From contig JAKVHY010000012.1 in NCBI GenBank assembly GCA_023284085.1, forward strand, positions 1 through 64,000: a DNA stretch of 64,000 bases, given 5' to 3'. Every line of letters starts with the position of its first letter. The stretch's first letter is position 1. This DNA is from Shewanella benthica. GTDB taxonomy: Bacteria > Pseudomonadota > Gammaproteobacteria > Enterobacterales > Shewanellaceae. The position numbers and the translations under genes are program-made. Positions 35,542-46,999 of the stretch are shown one piece after another. The notes under the pieces were generated by a model that saw nothing but the letters and a program-made list of their open reading frames with translations, had not been told where the DNA came from and did not search any database.

Positions 35542-38523
35542 ATGTCTGGAAGTAACGCGTTTAAGCGATTTACACCAAGAAAAACACTCGCAGCAATCGC
35601 TGTAGGTTCGGTACTTATGATGTCGGCTCCGGCTGCCATAGCTGCCGATGGTCTAGGTACAATTAAAGGTCATATCACTACAGATATGGGGTCAAATGTT
35701 GGTAATGCTAAAGTCCTTATCAAACATGAATCAAAAGGAATCGTAAAAGAGACCACAACTGGAGCCAATGGTAGTTTCTCGTTGAAAGGTCTCCCTATTG
35801 GTAATTACACCATAACGATTATCAAAGATGGCTTCTATCAAGTTAAAGAGCAACATGTTGCTGTTACCTTAGGTAATGCATTGACCTTCGATGTAGCACT
35901 TGATTCTGAGACTGCTAATGTTGAGCGTATCTCTGTATCTGGGGCTCGTATTAGCCGTGTTGATACTTCGAGTACCACAACATCTCAAGTTATTTCTATG
36001 GCTGAGTTAAATCAATTACCTGTAGAGCTAGATTCAACTGCAATTGCTTTATTAACCCCAGGTTCTGTTTCGGGTGATGATGGCTTCGGTGGTGTAGCAA
36101 TCGGTGGCTCTTCTGTAGCAGAGAATGGCTATTACCTCAATGGCTTGAATATTACCGATTTGCGCAAAGGAATGGGTGATATAGATTTGCCGTGGGAAGC
36201 AATCGCTCAAACTGAAGTGCAAACTGGTGGCGTATCAGCTGAATATGGTCGTTTTATCGGTGGTGTAGTTAACTTAGTATCTAAGTCTGGCGATAATGAT
36301 TGGGCATTTGGTGCCAAGGCCGAAATAGCTCCAGATGGACTAGCATCATCCTCTCTTAGAACGAAAGATGACGGTAGCATTGAAGAAGTGCAAGATGGTT
36401 ATTGGCAAGAGACTGAATATAACATTTGGGCTTCGGGTGCCCTTATTGAAGACAAGCTGTTTTTCTATGGTCTTTGGAATCCTAATAAAGAAGAAGAAAC
36501 CATATCTGGTGAGTCAACTCAGAGAGATAAAGAGTGGGATACTAACCGCTGGTTTACAAAGCTCGACTGGTACATGCATGAAGATCATTCACTTGGAATC
36601 ATGGCTTTTAGTAATGAAGGTGATTACAGCAGTACGCAATATCAGCGTAAAGAAGATGGTAGTCGAGGAGATACAATTGGTCTGACGGAATCAACCTATG
36701 GAGGCATAGGTTGGAATGCTCAGTATACAGGTTACCTTACTGACGATATCACCTTGTCTGCAATGTATGGCGAAATAACACAATCTACCAAAGATAATTC
36801 AGGCACATTAGATCAATCGACTTATGAAGATTATCGTTCTGGTAGCTATGAAAGATTAGGCGATTGGGTGGGATTTGGCTCATCTGAGACCGAAGATAAA
36901 CGTATTACTTATCGTATTGATTTAGACTGGGTTATTGGTGATCATACTCTACGTGGTGGTTACGATTATGAGCGTCTAGAGATTGCTGATATTTATACGC
37001 CCCATGGTGATGGATGGTACGAGTATTACGCAGCGGGTGCAGATAATTCTTATGGATTAGCAGAAGGAACTGAATATGCTGATCTGCGTATATGGGGTAA
37101 GAATAGTCAGACTGAGAACGTTCATACAGCACTGTATATTTCAGATTCTTGGGCTGTAACAGATACAGTCACTATTAATGCAGGAGTGCGTTACAGTGAA
37201 TTTAGTAACACGACAGGATCAGGTGAAAAATATGTTGATCTAGATGGTCAATATGCTCCTCGTTTAGGTGCAACTTGGGATGTGCTTGGTGATGGTTCAA
37301 GTAAGGTATATGGATCTTATGGCCGTTATTTCCAGCCTGTTTCACCAAATACAAATTTACGTATGGCATCTTCTGCATATGACTCTCACATAATAAGTTA
37401 TCTCGATGCCGTGAATGCGGATGGATCTCCCGTTTTAGGTGACGAAATTTCTCGTCGGACAGTTGCAGATGGAACCGTTCCTGATGCCGACCAACTGTTT
37501 AATAATAAAGCAGGTTCAATGTACTCAGATGAGTTTGCGTTGGGCTATCAGCAACAGATTAATGATGATTGGGCTGTGGGTATTCGTGGTGTTTATCGTG
37601 ATCTGAAACAATCGATTGAGGATGTATCATTTAACTATGGTATGAACCAATGGATTAAAGATAACTATGATGCCGAAACTTGGCATGCTGGAAATGGCGA
37701 GACAAGTGCTGAAGATTATTTCGTAGGTGGATGGTTCCCAACACTTACAAATCCAGGTATTGGTACCGAGATCTACTATGATGTCGATGGTGATGGTGTT
37801 AAAGAGACTGTAGATGTAAATGCTGAGCAGATGGGGTTCCCTAATGCCGAGCGTACCTATAAAGCTATCGAGTTGAACTTTAGTGGTAACATCACTGAAG
37901 ATTTCACGATAAATGGTTCTTACACTTGGTCTAAGAGTGAAGGTAATACAGAAGGATTAGTTCGCTCTGATAATGAACAGGCTGATCCAGGCTGGACAAC
38001 ATCATTCGATTACCCAGAATTGATGGATAACGGTGATGGTTATCTGCCAAATGATAGACGTCATAACTTTAAACTTTATGGTGTTTATCATATAACTGAA
38101 GATCTGAGCGTTGGTTTCAATTCATACTTAGAGTCTGGTCGACCAATTAATGCATTTGGTATTCATCCAGAAGATCAGGGATATTGTGTTCAAGCAATCG
38201 CCATCGATGGCACTTGTTATGGCCGTGAGTGGTATGGTGCATCATCTTTCTACGCTGATGGGGAGCCTGTTTCTCGCGGTAGCATGGGACGCACTGAGTG
38301 GACCTATAACATAGACCTGAACGTCTCTTATACTTTGGACATGGAGTCTGCAGGGCGTTTAAACTTCAAGTTGAACGTGTTTAATCTCTTCGACTTCGAT
38401 GGCATCAAAGGTGTTGATGAGCAATACGAACTAGATAGTGGAGCACAAAATGTGCGTTATGGTTACGCAGATAGCTTCCAGAAGCCACGTTATGTACGCG
38501 CTTCAGTTCGCTATGATTTTTAA
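35542..38523 (+). CDS. TonB-dependent receptor with N-terminal carboxypeptidase-regulatory domain (Oar-like)
   Basis: The 993-aa outer-membrane protein has a signal peptide ending at PAAIAAD (about 35), a CarboxypepD_reg-like Ig domain (about 40-115: GTIKGHITTDMGSNVGNAKV), a plug domain (about 130-250 with AYLNGLNI-type YYLNGLNITDL and GGVSAEYGRFIGGVVNLV) and a 22-strand barrel ending in RYVRASVRYDF. This architecture matches Oar-type receptors common in Shewanella. The substrate is unknown; these systems often import peptides or large molecules. A strong terminator follows. Confidence 0.9.
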   Translation: MSGSNAFKRFTPRKTLAAIAVGSVLMMSAPAAIAADGLGTIKGHITTDMGSNVGNAKVLIKHESKGIVKETTTGANGSFSLKGLPIGNYTITIIKDGFYQVKEQHVAVTLGNALTFDVALDSETANVERISVSGARISRVDTSSTTTSQVISMAELNQLPVELDSTAIALLTPGSVSGDDGFGGVAIGGSSVAENGYYLNGLNITDLRKGMGDIDLPWEAIAQTEVQTGGVSAEYGRFIGGVVNLVSKSGDNDWAFGAKAEIAPDGLASSSLRTKDDGSIEEVQDGYWQETEYNIWASGALIEDKLFFYGLWNPNKEEETISGESTQRDKEWDTNRWFTKLDWYMHEDHSLGIMAFSNEGDYSSTQYQRKEDGSRGDTIGLTESTYGGIGWNAQYTGYLTDDITLSAMYGEITQSTKDNSGTLDQSTYEDYRSGSYERLGDWVGFGSSETEDKRITYRIDLDWVIGDHTLRGGYDYERLEIADIYTPHGDGWYEYYAAGADNSYGLAEGTEYADLRIWGKNSQTENVHTALYISDSWAVTDTVTINAGVRYSEFSNTTGSGEKYVDLDGQYAPRLGATWDVLGDGSSKVYGSYGRYFQPVSPNTNLRMASSAYDSHIISYLDAVNADGSPVLGDEISRRTVADGTVPDADQLFNNKAGSMYSDEFALGYQQQINDDWAVGIRGVYRDLKQSIEDVSFNYGMNQWIKDNYDAETWHAGNGETSAEDYFVGGWFPTLTNPGIGTEIYYDVDGDGVKETVDVNAEQMGFPNAERTYKAIELNFSGNITEDFTINGSYTWSKSEGNTEGLVRSDNEQADPGWTTSFDYPELMDNGDGYLPNDRRHNFKLYGVYHITEDLSVGFNSYLESGRPINAFGIHPEDQGYCVQAIAIDGTCYGREWYGASSFYADGEPVSRGSMGRTEWTYNIDLNVSYTLDMESAGRLNFKLNVFNLFDFDGIKGVDEQYELDSGAQNVRYGYADSFQKPRYVRASVRYDF

Positions 38524-38538
38524 ATCCTGTTAGTTGTA

Positions 38539-38566
38539 AAAGGCCGCATTCGCGGCCTTTTTTATT
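38539..38566 (+). terminator. Terminator after the first TonB receptor
   Basis: The stem AAAGGCCGC/GCGGCCTTT with loop ATTC is followed by a T run. Confidence 0.88.
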
Positions 38567-38994
38567 ATCACAATTGTTAAATGTCTCCCTTCATTTTAGT
38601 CTTTATTCCATTTAGACATATTTAGATACTTTTTATACCTATTGCATTTCTAGTGACTGTTAGCCACTTACAGGTGATTTATTTAGCGCTATCTGGTGGT
38701 AAAAGGTTAGGCTGTTTTTGTTCAGTAAAGCCAATAATTCACTGCTTTCAACTGATTAACCCTTCCGTCATTAGTCACTTCTTATCAGAATCCCTCAAGT
38801 TTTAGTGAGTTGCATAAATACTCTAAAACTCTGCATTAATCCAATTGTTGCGCGGAATGATATATTGCATACAAAATACATTATGTGATACAAATGTTGT
38901 TGCCATGTTTTGTTGTTGTTTTCTTTTTGGTTTCTACCATCAAAGTTGACTGAGCATAGGACCTATAAAAAATATATTCTTGGGAGATGGAAGT
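38567..38994 (+). promoter_or_regulatory. Upstream region of the second TonB receptor
   Basis: About 430 bp without a gene. The AT-rich part at 38860-38900 resembles the region ahead of the first receptor. GGGAG, 8 bp before ATG 38995, is the ribosome site. No other element is evident. Confidence 0.4.
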
Positions 38995-41685
38995 ATGAAA
39001 TTTAATAAAGTCGCTAAGCTAGTCAGCTTGGCCTGTGGTGGAGTCGTCGCACTTTCAGCACCCGTATATGCTGTAGAAAATGATGAAGATACAGTAGAGC
39101 GTATCGAAGTTACCGGCTCACGCCTCAAGCGTGTTGATATGGAAGGCGCAAGCCCGGTAACAACCATTACCGCTGAAGATATGGCAACTGCAGGTTTCGC
39201 AACCGTAGGTGATGCACTTAGAGCATCGACACTGAACTCATTTGGTTCATACGGCGGAACATCAAACAACAGCTGGTCATCTCAAGCGACTATTTCGTTA
39301 AAAGGTGCGGATTCTAGTCACACACTTGTCTTGCTTGATGGCAAGCGTATGGCCAAGTCGCCAGTCTTAGGCGGCGGTGCAACTAACATCAACACTATTC
39401 CAACGGCCGCTGTTGAGCGTATCGAAATTCTATCTGACGGTGCCTCAGCTATTTACGGTACCGATGCGATAGCGGGTGTTATTAACATTATCTTGAAGAA
39501 AGATTTTGAAGGTATCGAAGTAAAAGTACGCGCCGAAGAGCCGGATGCAGATGGTGGTGGCGATAACCATTCAGCCTCGTTCACTGGTGGCCTTAGTTCA
39601 GATAAAGGCAACTTGATGTTCACTATTGAGCACTTTAAGAAGTCAGGCATTACCTTTGCTGAACGTCCATATACCGCTGCACATGTGAAAAATGGACAAG
39701 ATCCAAGTGATTTCAGAAGCTGGATTGGCCTGAGCCAAACTGGTCGTACAATTGATATGGGGCCAAATGGTGGCTGGGAATACCAGACTCCGTTTACCAA
39801 TTCTGATTTAAACTGTGCCGATGTTTATGGTGAGAACTTCACCGGTGCACTGGGTGACAGTAAGTATGCAGGCGAGACATCTTGTGCCTATGACTACACA
39901 AAAGCTGCTTACAACGATGTTGACCAAGAGCGTACATCAACGCTAATAAATTACACATATAGCCTCAGTGACGATATTGAGTTAACAGCACGCGCCTACT
40001 GGGCCTCGAATAAAACCACTGATGTTTCGGCACCAATTCCGGGCTATATTGAATTTCCGCAAGCTATGCCTGCTTACACCACTGCTGAAGGGCTAGACTT
40101 ACGTGCAGTACCAGAAGGCGGCGCTATGCTTTATCGTTTCGATACCGCTGGTAACCGTGTTCGAGAAAGTACCGATAACATCTATGACTTCCTCATTGGC
40201 CTCGATGGCACAACAGATAGCTTCGACTGGAATGCGTCAGTTTCGTACAACAAGTATGACGTCTTTAAGTGGGGAACTGGCTATCAATTGATTGGTGCAA
40301 CGACTGATCTCGTTGGTGCCTGGGATGATGATACTAATTCGTTTGAAGGTTGGGATCCACGCGATCCAAACTCAGAAATGCCTGGCGGCGCAACCGCAAA
40401 CTCAGATGCACGCCTAACCAGTAGCGCATTAGAGATTGATGGTGGCTTAAGCTTCGAATTGTTCGAACTCGCTGGTGGTGCAACAGGCTTGTATGTTGGT
40501 GCATCTTACCGTGAAGAGAAACTTGACTCACAAGTTGATGCTCTCGATGAAGCGGGCTTAATTGCTGGTGGTAGTGGTGGAGCCGGTGGTAGTGGTGAGC
40601 GTGATGTGAAAGCTATATTTATGGAGATGGCTTTCCCTGTTCTGGATAACCTAGAGCTAAATATTGCGGCTCGTTATGATGAGTACTCTGACTTTGGTGG
40701 CACGTTTAACCCACAAGTATCAGTGCGTTATAATGTGCTAGAGCCCTTGTTAATTCGTGCATCATGGGGCACAGGCTTCAGAGCACCAACCTTGGAAGAT
40801 TTGAATCAATCTACCAGTGTTGGCTATAACAATGTGACTAACTATCTTAAGTGTTATGAAGACGGTTTGGGCATCGATGGTTGTGATATTGTAGATAATA
40901 TACCCGTTTCTATCGGCCGTAATGAAAATTTAGGCCCTGAAGAATCTGAAAGCTATAACTTAGGTGTGGTGTGGGATATTACCGATAACTTCAACATGTC
41001 AGTGGATTACTGGTCACTTGAAACTGAAGGGCTAATTGGTTCACTGAATAATAGTGAGATCACGCGAACTCAAGCTGAACTTTGGGCTGCTGCCGATGCC
41101 GCTGGCGAGCCTCGTCACGATGTCAGTGCTATCTATCCAGGCACATCAATTAGCCAGAATGGTGCGGGTAAGTTGACCGGGATGGATAACGTGCTACAGA
41201 ATATTGGCCTGAGTGAGCGCCAAGGTGTTGATACTAAATTTGCGTCTACATTTGAAACTGAAGTGGGTGACTTTAAGCTAGGTCTTGCCTGGTCTCATTA
41301 CATTAAGTACACAGATTCAAGTCCAGAAGGTGGCGTACAAACCATTTCTCGTAACTGGAGTGGTACCGAAGATTACCCGGATGATCGCGTAAACTTTACC
41401 GCTAACTACTTAGTGGGCGATCATAGCTTGTTCTATCAAGCGGATTATGTCGATCACCAGTCTACAGATGATGAGAATGAAAACGGTAGCAGCTACCAGA
41501 TTGATTCTGTGGTTTACCATACGTTGAGCTATTCATACACTATGCCGTGGAACAATACGATTTCGGCGGGTATTAATAACCTGACTGATGAAGACCCAAG
41601 CTTCCGAGCAAATGGAGAATATGAGGGCAGTATTTATGACATTATCGGTCGTTCTTACTGGGTGTCTTTCACTCAAGCTTTCTAA
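38995..41685 (+). CDS. TonB-dependent receptor
   Basis: The 896-aa outer-membrane receptor has a signal peptide ending near APVYAVE (about 23), a plug with RIEVTGSRLKRVDMEGASPV and IEILSDGASAIYGTDAIAGV, and a barrel ending in YWVSFTQAF. It belongs to the large group whose plug begins ERIEVTGSRIRR-like and which takes up diverse substrates (sugars, peptides, siderophores); the substrate is not predictable. An in-frame TTG at 38980 could extend it by 5 residues, but 38995 has the right ribosome-site spacing. Its terminator lies at 41711-41743. Confidence 0.92.
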   Translation: MKFNKVAKLVSLACGGVVALSAPVYAVENDEDTVERIEVTGSRLKRVDMEGASPVTTITAEDMATAGFATVGDALRASTLNSFGSYGGTSNNSWSSQATISLKGADSSHTLVLLDGKRMAKSPVLGGGATNINTIPTAAVERIEILSDGASAIYGTDAIAGVINIILKKDFEGIEVKVRAEEPDADGGGDNHSASFTGGLSSDKGNLMFTIEHFKKSGITFAERPYTAAHVKNGQDPSDFRSWIGLSQTGRTIDMGPNGGWEYQTPFTNSDLNCADVYGENFTGALGDSKYAGETSCAYDYTKAAYNDVDQERTSTLINYTYSLSDDIELTARAYWASNKTTDVSAPIPGYIEFPQAMPAYTTAEGLDLRAVPEGGAMLYRFDTAGNRVRESTDNIYDFLIGLDGTTDSFDWNASVSYNKYDVFKWGTGYQLIGATTDLVGAWDDDTNSFEGWDPRDPNSEMPGGATANSDARLTSSALEIDGGLSFELFELAGGATGLYVGASYREEKLDSQVDALDEAGLIAGGSGGAGGSGERDVKAIFMEMAFPVLDNLELNIAARYDEYSDFGGTFNPQVSVRYNVLEPLLIRASWGTGFRAPTLEDLNQSTSVGYNNVTNYLKCYEDGLGIDGCDIVDNIPVSIGRNENLGPEESESYNLGVVWDITDNFNMSVDYWSLETEGLIGSLNNSEITRTQAELWAAADAAGEPRHDVSAIYPGTSISQNGAGKLTGMDNVLQNIGLSERQGVDTKFASTFETEVGDFKLGLAWSHYIKYTDSSPEGGVQTISRNWSGTEDYPDDRVNFTANYLVGDHSLFYQADYVDHQSTDDENENGSSYQIDSVVYHTLSYSYTMPWNNTISAGINNLTDEDPSFRANGEYEGSIYDIIGRSYWVSFTQAF

Positions 41686-41710
41686 AGTTGTTTAGCTAAA
41701 AATAGATCTA

Positions 41711-41743
41711 AAAAAGGCACTCATCGAGTGCCTTTTCTTTTTT
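41711..41743. terminator. Bidirectional terminator between TonB receptor and thioredoxin-like gene
   Basis: The stem AAAGGCACTC/GAGTGCCTTT with loop ATC is followed by TCTTTTTT on the plus strand and an A/T run on the other. Confidence 0.88.
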
Positions 41744-41756
41744 ATTCTAAATTTGA

Positions 41757-42293
41757 TTAGTTGAGAATTTTTGCTAAATCAATTTCTAATGACACCTCAG
41801 GACGTTCTACTATTCGGCCAATCTCTTCGCCTTTCTGCATCACTATGAAGGTTGGGATACGGCTAAACTCATATTGAGCAGCTAATCCTTCTGGATCTGT
41901 CTTAGTGCGATCTATGCCGATATAAGTCACCTTAATATTCGGGTTATTCAGCTCTTCCATGATGCGGATGAAACGCGGTGTCTCACGATGACAATCCGGG
42001 CACCAGGTGCCGATAATCACGATGATCTCAGTCGGCTCATTGAGTGACTTGAGTGGAGTTATCGCCGCAGTATCGACCTGATATTCTTTATAGCCTTCAG
42101 TAAAGTCATCGAGTTCGGTGACTAAGGTTTGTGCTTGTACTAATCCGGTTAATATCACTTCTTGTTTCTCCTCGCTACAGGTAGCGATAAAGCCATCTTG
42201 CTCATCTTCGAATGCACAGCCAGTGTTTGCAAGAGTTTGGCAGCTAAAAAAGAGGGCTGTAGTGGCAAGTAATGCCTTGACGTTATTGTTCAT
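41757..42293 (-). CDS. Periplasmic thioredoxin-family protein (CPDC active site)
   Basis: The 178-aa protein has a signal peptide (1-22, ending TLA) and a C-terminal thioredoxin fold with active site TWCPDCHRETP (Cys98, Cys101) and a cis-proline at SRIPTFIV. The region 26-70 has two further cysteines (Cys26, Cys39). It is probably a periplasmic thiol reductase or oxidase; its partner is unknown. It is a single-gene unit convergent with the TonB receptor. Confidence 0.85.
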   Translation of the reverse strand: MNNNVKALLATTALFFSCQTLANTGCAFEDEQDGFIATCSEEKQEVILTGLVQAQTLVTELDDFTEGYKEYQVDTAAITPLKSLNEPTEIIVIIGTWCPDCHRETPRFIRIMEELNNPNIKVTYIGIDRTKTDPEGLAAQYEFSRIPTFIVMQKGEEIGRIVERPEVSLEIDLAKILN

Positions 42294-42524
42294 GATAATA
42301 CCTCAGTCGCGGGGGAAATGACTAGTGCTGCTTGGGTGGAGCTACGAACATATTTAAGCATTTAGCACTAGTGAGGAGAAGCGCGAGGTTAGGTAAAGCT
42401 TGGTTAGATCACGGTGCAATGTTGAATTTAGTTGTGTATGTCACAAATCTTATAAAGACGCTCCTTGGTTGCAGATAAGCTGGAAGTAGTGCGAGCCGAG
42501 TGAGGTACGTTATCGCCGACAAAT

Positions 42525-42549
42525 AAAAAAGCCGCAATAAATGCGGCTA
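42525..42549 (-). terminator. Terminator after hemB
   Basis: On the minus strand the stem AGCCGCA/TGCGGCT with loop TTTAT is followed by TTTTTTATTT. It ends the tat-hemB run. Confidence 0.85.
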
Positions 42550-42573
42550 AAATCTAATACCATCAAGACTAAA

Positions 42574-43599
<1,026 letters not shown>

Positions 43600-43674
43600 C
43601 TAACTAATACTCAGATAATCTTCGGTGTGGAATAGCCACTAATGGGGTTTTCTGAGTGTTACTGATTATGTGAC

Positions 43675-45549
43675 TTAAAGGGATTTGGTATAAACCATGA
43701 CTCGGTTTCTTCCCTCATTCTTTGCGCGATAGAGGGCCTTGTCGGCTTGATCGAGTAGCTGAGTTGGATCTTGCTCCCTGTCGATGATTTCGGCACTGAC
43801 ACCGATACTTATCGTCAGTGGTATTGAGTTTTCTTTCCAACGTATGGGCAGTTCAGAAATCGTTTGTCGGATCTGCTCAGCGACCTGCATTGCCCCCTCT
43901 TCGCCTGTATTGGGCAGTATGATAGCAAACTCTTCACCGCCAAAACGTGATACCAGATCTCCCGGACGCTTTAATTGCTCTTTTAGTGTTTGCGCGATTA
44001 ACCTTAGGGTCTGATCCCCTGCAAGGTGGCCATAATTATCATTGATTGACTTGAAGTGATCTATGTCTAACATCAATAGCGCCATAGGTGTTTGCTGTCT
44101 TCGGCTGAGGCGTCCCTCTGCGAGTAGACGTTTATCGAATGCCGCTCGATTCTTAACGCCGGTCAGGCTATCTATGGTGGCCTTCTCGGTGAGCTTCTGG
44201 TTGGCCTCGTTGAGTTCGCGTAGGGCAACCTCCAGCTCGAGCGTTCTCTCCTGCACCATCTGCTCAAGCTTCTCATTGCTCTGGGCTTCGATTCTCAGGG
44301 CATGTTCCCGAGTCTCACGGGAACGTTGAGCCTGAATCACGGCTTCTTGCTGGGTCTTTAACTTAGCTATGCGCTCATCGTTGTATCTGATGGCCAGTAC
44401 AGCAGCCATAAAGATAATTTCGAATAACAGTCCCAACATGAGAGGAGTTAAATAGGAGACCGGTAGCTCGATTAAACCTAGATACATGGCACTGGTGACA
44501 AACGAGCCGATTAACATGCCGCTCCAGGCTAAGGTGTACAGTTTTGCGAGTTTATGGCCTTTAAACGCTTGAATAATGGCCATGATCATCAAGAGAGTGG
44601 TCACAATCAATACGGTAATGATATTGATATACAGGCTTAAAGAGTAATTTAAAAAGGGAGTGACTAACGCCAGAATGACGGCAAAAGCTGCGCCATATCG
44701 ACAAAGCCTGAGCATGCGCAGGTTATGGTACTTAAGCTGTAATACTTTCTCGGTAAACAGCAGGACAAAAAATATCGCCGAGGGTATGAGGAATGGGATC
44801 ATGTATTTCTGTAGCAAGGGCCATTGTGGCCAGAGAAATCTAAATGCAAATCCGTGCAGAGTCGCGACTAATAGGGTCACGGACAATACGTATCCTGCAT
44901 AATAACTATAACTAAATGAACGTGAGCTTATGGCGATAAACAGACTAAATAATCCGATCGCGGTGAGGGCGCCTAGCTGAAAACCGTTAGTCAGTGAGCT
45001 GGACTCGATATCTTTAGCAAATGATTTTGGTGATGATAGACTCAGGGGCAGAGACGCACTGCCTTGGGTCTCTATCTTTAAATAAAACGTATGTAAGTCA
45101 CCAGGTTCAAGCTGGAATGGGTAGATAAAGTGGTTATTTATTATGGGCCTTTGGGTAAATGGCAGACTGTCACCCATGATGACCCGATCGTTCATCTCAC
45201 CGTTCACCTTATGGTAGAGATGAATGAGATCGATATGGGGATTGGCTAATGACAAGATGCGGTCTATCGGTATTTTTTTAGCGTTATAAATACTGAACTT
45301 AACCCAAAAGGCTTCTACACCTATCCGATTGTTATAAGCTGGGGTTAAACGTTGCCACGACCTTGAGTGCAGATTTTTAACTGAGTCTATACTGTCAGCA
45401 TTTTTTGCCGACGTGTAATACAGCCAATGTGCCAGTTCCAGGGCCCCATTATCATCTCCAACGGCGAGTATGGTTTCAGCGCGAGACTGAGCACAGAAGA
45501 TGAGAGTGAAGCAGATGAAAATAACGCTAAGATGCTTCATGGGGTTCAC
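43675..45549 (-). CDS. Diguanylate cyclase with 7TMR-DISM sensor
   Basis: The 624-aa protein has a signal peptide (about 1-24), a periplasmic 7TMR-DISM extracellular domain (about 35-170), seven membrane segments (about 190-385), a coiled coil (about 390-455) and a C-terminal GGDEF domain. The catalytic motif is RFGGEEF (GGEEF at about 537-541), and the inhibitory I-site RPGD lies five residues before it, so it is probably an active, product-inhibited cyclase making c-di-GMP. The start overlaps the 3' end of tatD by 23 bp; ATG 45540 is an alternative. Confidence 0.92.
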   Translation of the reverse strand: MNPMKHLSVIFICFTLIFCAQSRAETILAVGDDNGALELAHWLYYTSAKNADSIDSVKNLHSRSWQRLTPAYNNRIGVEAFWVKFSIYNAKKIPIDRILSLANPHIDLIHLYHKVNGEMNDRVIMGDSLPFTQRPIINNHFIYPFQLEPGDLHTFYLKIETQGSASLPLSLSSPKSFAKDIESSSLTNGFQLGALTAIGLFSLFIAISSRSFSYSYYAGYVLSVTLLVATLHGFAFRFLWPQWPLLQKYMIPFLIPSAIFFVLLFTEKVLQLKYHNLRMLRLCRYGAAFAVILALVTPFLNYSLSLYINIITVLIVTTLLMIMAIIQAFKGHKLAKLYTLAWSGMLIGSFVTSAMYLGLIELPVSYLTPLMLGLLFEIIFMAAVLAIRYNDERIAKLKTQQEAVIQAQRSRETREHALRIEAQSNEKLEQMVQERTLELEVALRELNEANQKLTEKATIDSLTGVKNRAAFDKRLLAEGRLSRRQQTPMALLMLDIDHFKSINDNYGHLAGDQTLRLIAQTLKEQLKRPGDLVSRFGGEEFAIILPNTGEEGAMQVAEQIRQTISELPIRWKENSIPLTISIGVSAEIIDREQDPTQLLDQADKALYRAKNEGRNRVMVYTKSL

Positions 45550-46366
45550 CTCTCTCTAGGCTGAAATCTTCTCGTTTATTAAGACCGAAGAAGTCGACAC
45601 TGTTTTCATAGACTCGCTGGGCAAACTCCTGGTGATTTTGGCCTCTGAGATCGGCGATATATGCAGAGATATAGGGCAGGTATTGAGGCTTATTCTTACT
45701 CGACTTAGGTTTAGGTCGCATGCTGCGGGGCAGTAAATATGGGCTGTCGGTCTCGATGAGTATTCGATTGTCCGGGATGCCTGTGACTAATTCGGCGAGT
45801 TCCTGACCTCGGCGTTCATCGCACACCCAACCAGTGATCCCCAGGTGAAGATCTAACTCCAGATAGGCTTGCATGCTTTGTCTGTTGCCGGTGAAGCAAT
45901 GTAGTAAGGCTGCGGGCAGAGCGGGCCGATACTCTTTTAAAATCGCCAAAAAGTCTTCATGAGCATCGCGCTCATGCATCAGTACCGGCATTTGTAGCTC
46001 AACGGCTAGTGCGAGCTGTGCTTCGAAGGCTTTTCTCTGCATGGGGCGAGGTGAAAAGTCTCGATTGTAGTCTAAGCCACACTCACCGATGGCGACTACT
46101 TGAGGGAACGCAGCGAGTCGTTTGACGCGTTCACTACTATCGGCTTGCCATTCGCTGGCATGATGTGGGTGTACACCTGCGGTGCAGAAGAGCTGTTGAG
46201 GGTATTGCTGGCAACACGTTATCGCTTGCTCGCTCTCATCGAGCTCGCTACCGATAACAATCAGCGGTGATACCCCTTGGGCCGCCGCATCTTGAATAAT
46301 CTCATCAATATTCTTTTCAAGTGCGCTGCCAATGAGATTGACAGCGATATCTATATATTTAGACAT
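45527..46366 (-). CDS. tatD: TatD-family metal-dependent DNase
   Basis: The 279-aa TIM-barrel hydrolase begins MSKYIDIAVNLIGSALEK. Metal ligands are visible in AGVHPHHASEW, IGECGLDYNRDF, MHERDAHEDF, LHCFTG and ETDSPYLLPR. TatD proteins are 3'-5' exonucleases linked to DNA repair; the old link to Tat export reflects only genomic context. It overlaps the upstream gene by one base (TAATG) and the GGDEF gene by 23 bp. Confidence 0.94.
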   Translation of the reverse strand: MSKYIDIAVNLIGSALEKNIDEIIQDAAAQGVSPLIVIGSELDESEQAITCCQQYPQQLFCTAGVHPHHASEWQADSSERVKRLAAFPQVVAIGECGLDYNRDFSPRPMQRKAFEAQLALAVELQMPVLMHERDAHEDFLAILKEYRPALPAALLHCFTGNRQSMQAYLELDLHLGITGWVCDERRGQELAELVTGIPDNRILIETDSPYLLPRSMRPKPKSSKNKPQYLPYISAYIADLRGQNHQEFAQRVYENSVDFFGLNKREDFSLERGEPHEAS

Positions 46367-46923
46367 TACTTGAGGCGTTTAACTCTGATCGTAGAGTTAC
46401 GCTCATCAGTGCCTAAGACGAAAGAGCCTAGTGCGGCTTTTTCAATAAACACATTTTGACCCTCTTTAACCTTATAGCGGCGGCTGTCACTCTGTTTCCA
46501 GACCTGACCATTGCTAAAGCTGATTTTAAGGGCGCCATAGGGATCTTTAGAGATAGAAGCTATCTCCATGTAGATCTTAGTGATTTCTTTTTGGGCTTCT
46601 TCTTTGTTTTTCTTAAGGTTTTTATTGCCAAACTCATCTTCGATATTGGCGGGAAGCGTGGTAGGAGTCGCCGTTACAGATTGGGCTTGAGACGCTGCGG
46701 CCACACTCGTGGCTGCAACCGCTGTTGTGGCTGCTGCAGTACTCGTCGATATGCCACTGGTGGCTTCGGGTGCGCTTTTTACGCTTGCTGCGACTTGGTC
46801 ATAACAGATCAAGCGATCTAACTTATCCGCCTTGGCACTACAGGACTGCAGGTCTTGTTCAAGACCTGCAGTTGCTTGTGTCGATATGAGTATCGCTGCC
46901 GCGGTAATCCAACTTATGCGCAT
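46366..46923 (-). CDS. Periplasmic hypothetical protein with Ala/Thr-rich linker
   Basis: The 185-aa protein has a signal peptide ending at ATAG (about 20), a short segment SCSAKADKLDRLICYDQVA with two cysteines (28 and 40) of the type seen at the start of VasI-like and related secreted proteins, a low-complexity Ala/Thr/Ser linker (about 50-95) and a small beta-rich C-terminal domain with GQVWKQSDSRRYKVKEGQNV. No function is known. It lies between tatC and tatD and is coupled to tatD. A 13-bp perfect inverted repeat is embedded in its 5' coding region (46845-46872). Confidence 0.8.
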   Translation of the reverse strand: MRISWITAAAILISTQATAGLEQDLQSCSAKADKLDRLICYDQVAASVKSAPEATSGISTSTAAATTAVAATSVAAASQAQSVTATPTTLPANIEDEFGNKNLKKNKEEAQKEITKIYMEIASISKDPYGALKISFSNGQVWKQSDSRRYKVKEGQNVFIEKAALGSFVLGTDERNSTIRVKRLK

Positions 46924-46999
46924 TAATATTTTCCCTTATGATATTTGAGCGCGCCATGCCTAACTAATCGGCTATTGCTTATTTAGTTTCCTGGCCAGG

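Noticed and set aside
35423..38895. A shared operator upstream of the two TonB receptors
   Set aside because: The AT-rich segments at 35423 and 38867 look alike, but gaps are needed to align them and low complexity alone could explain it.
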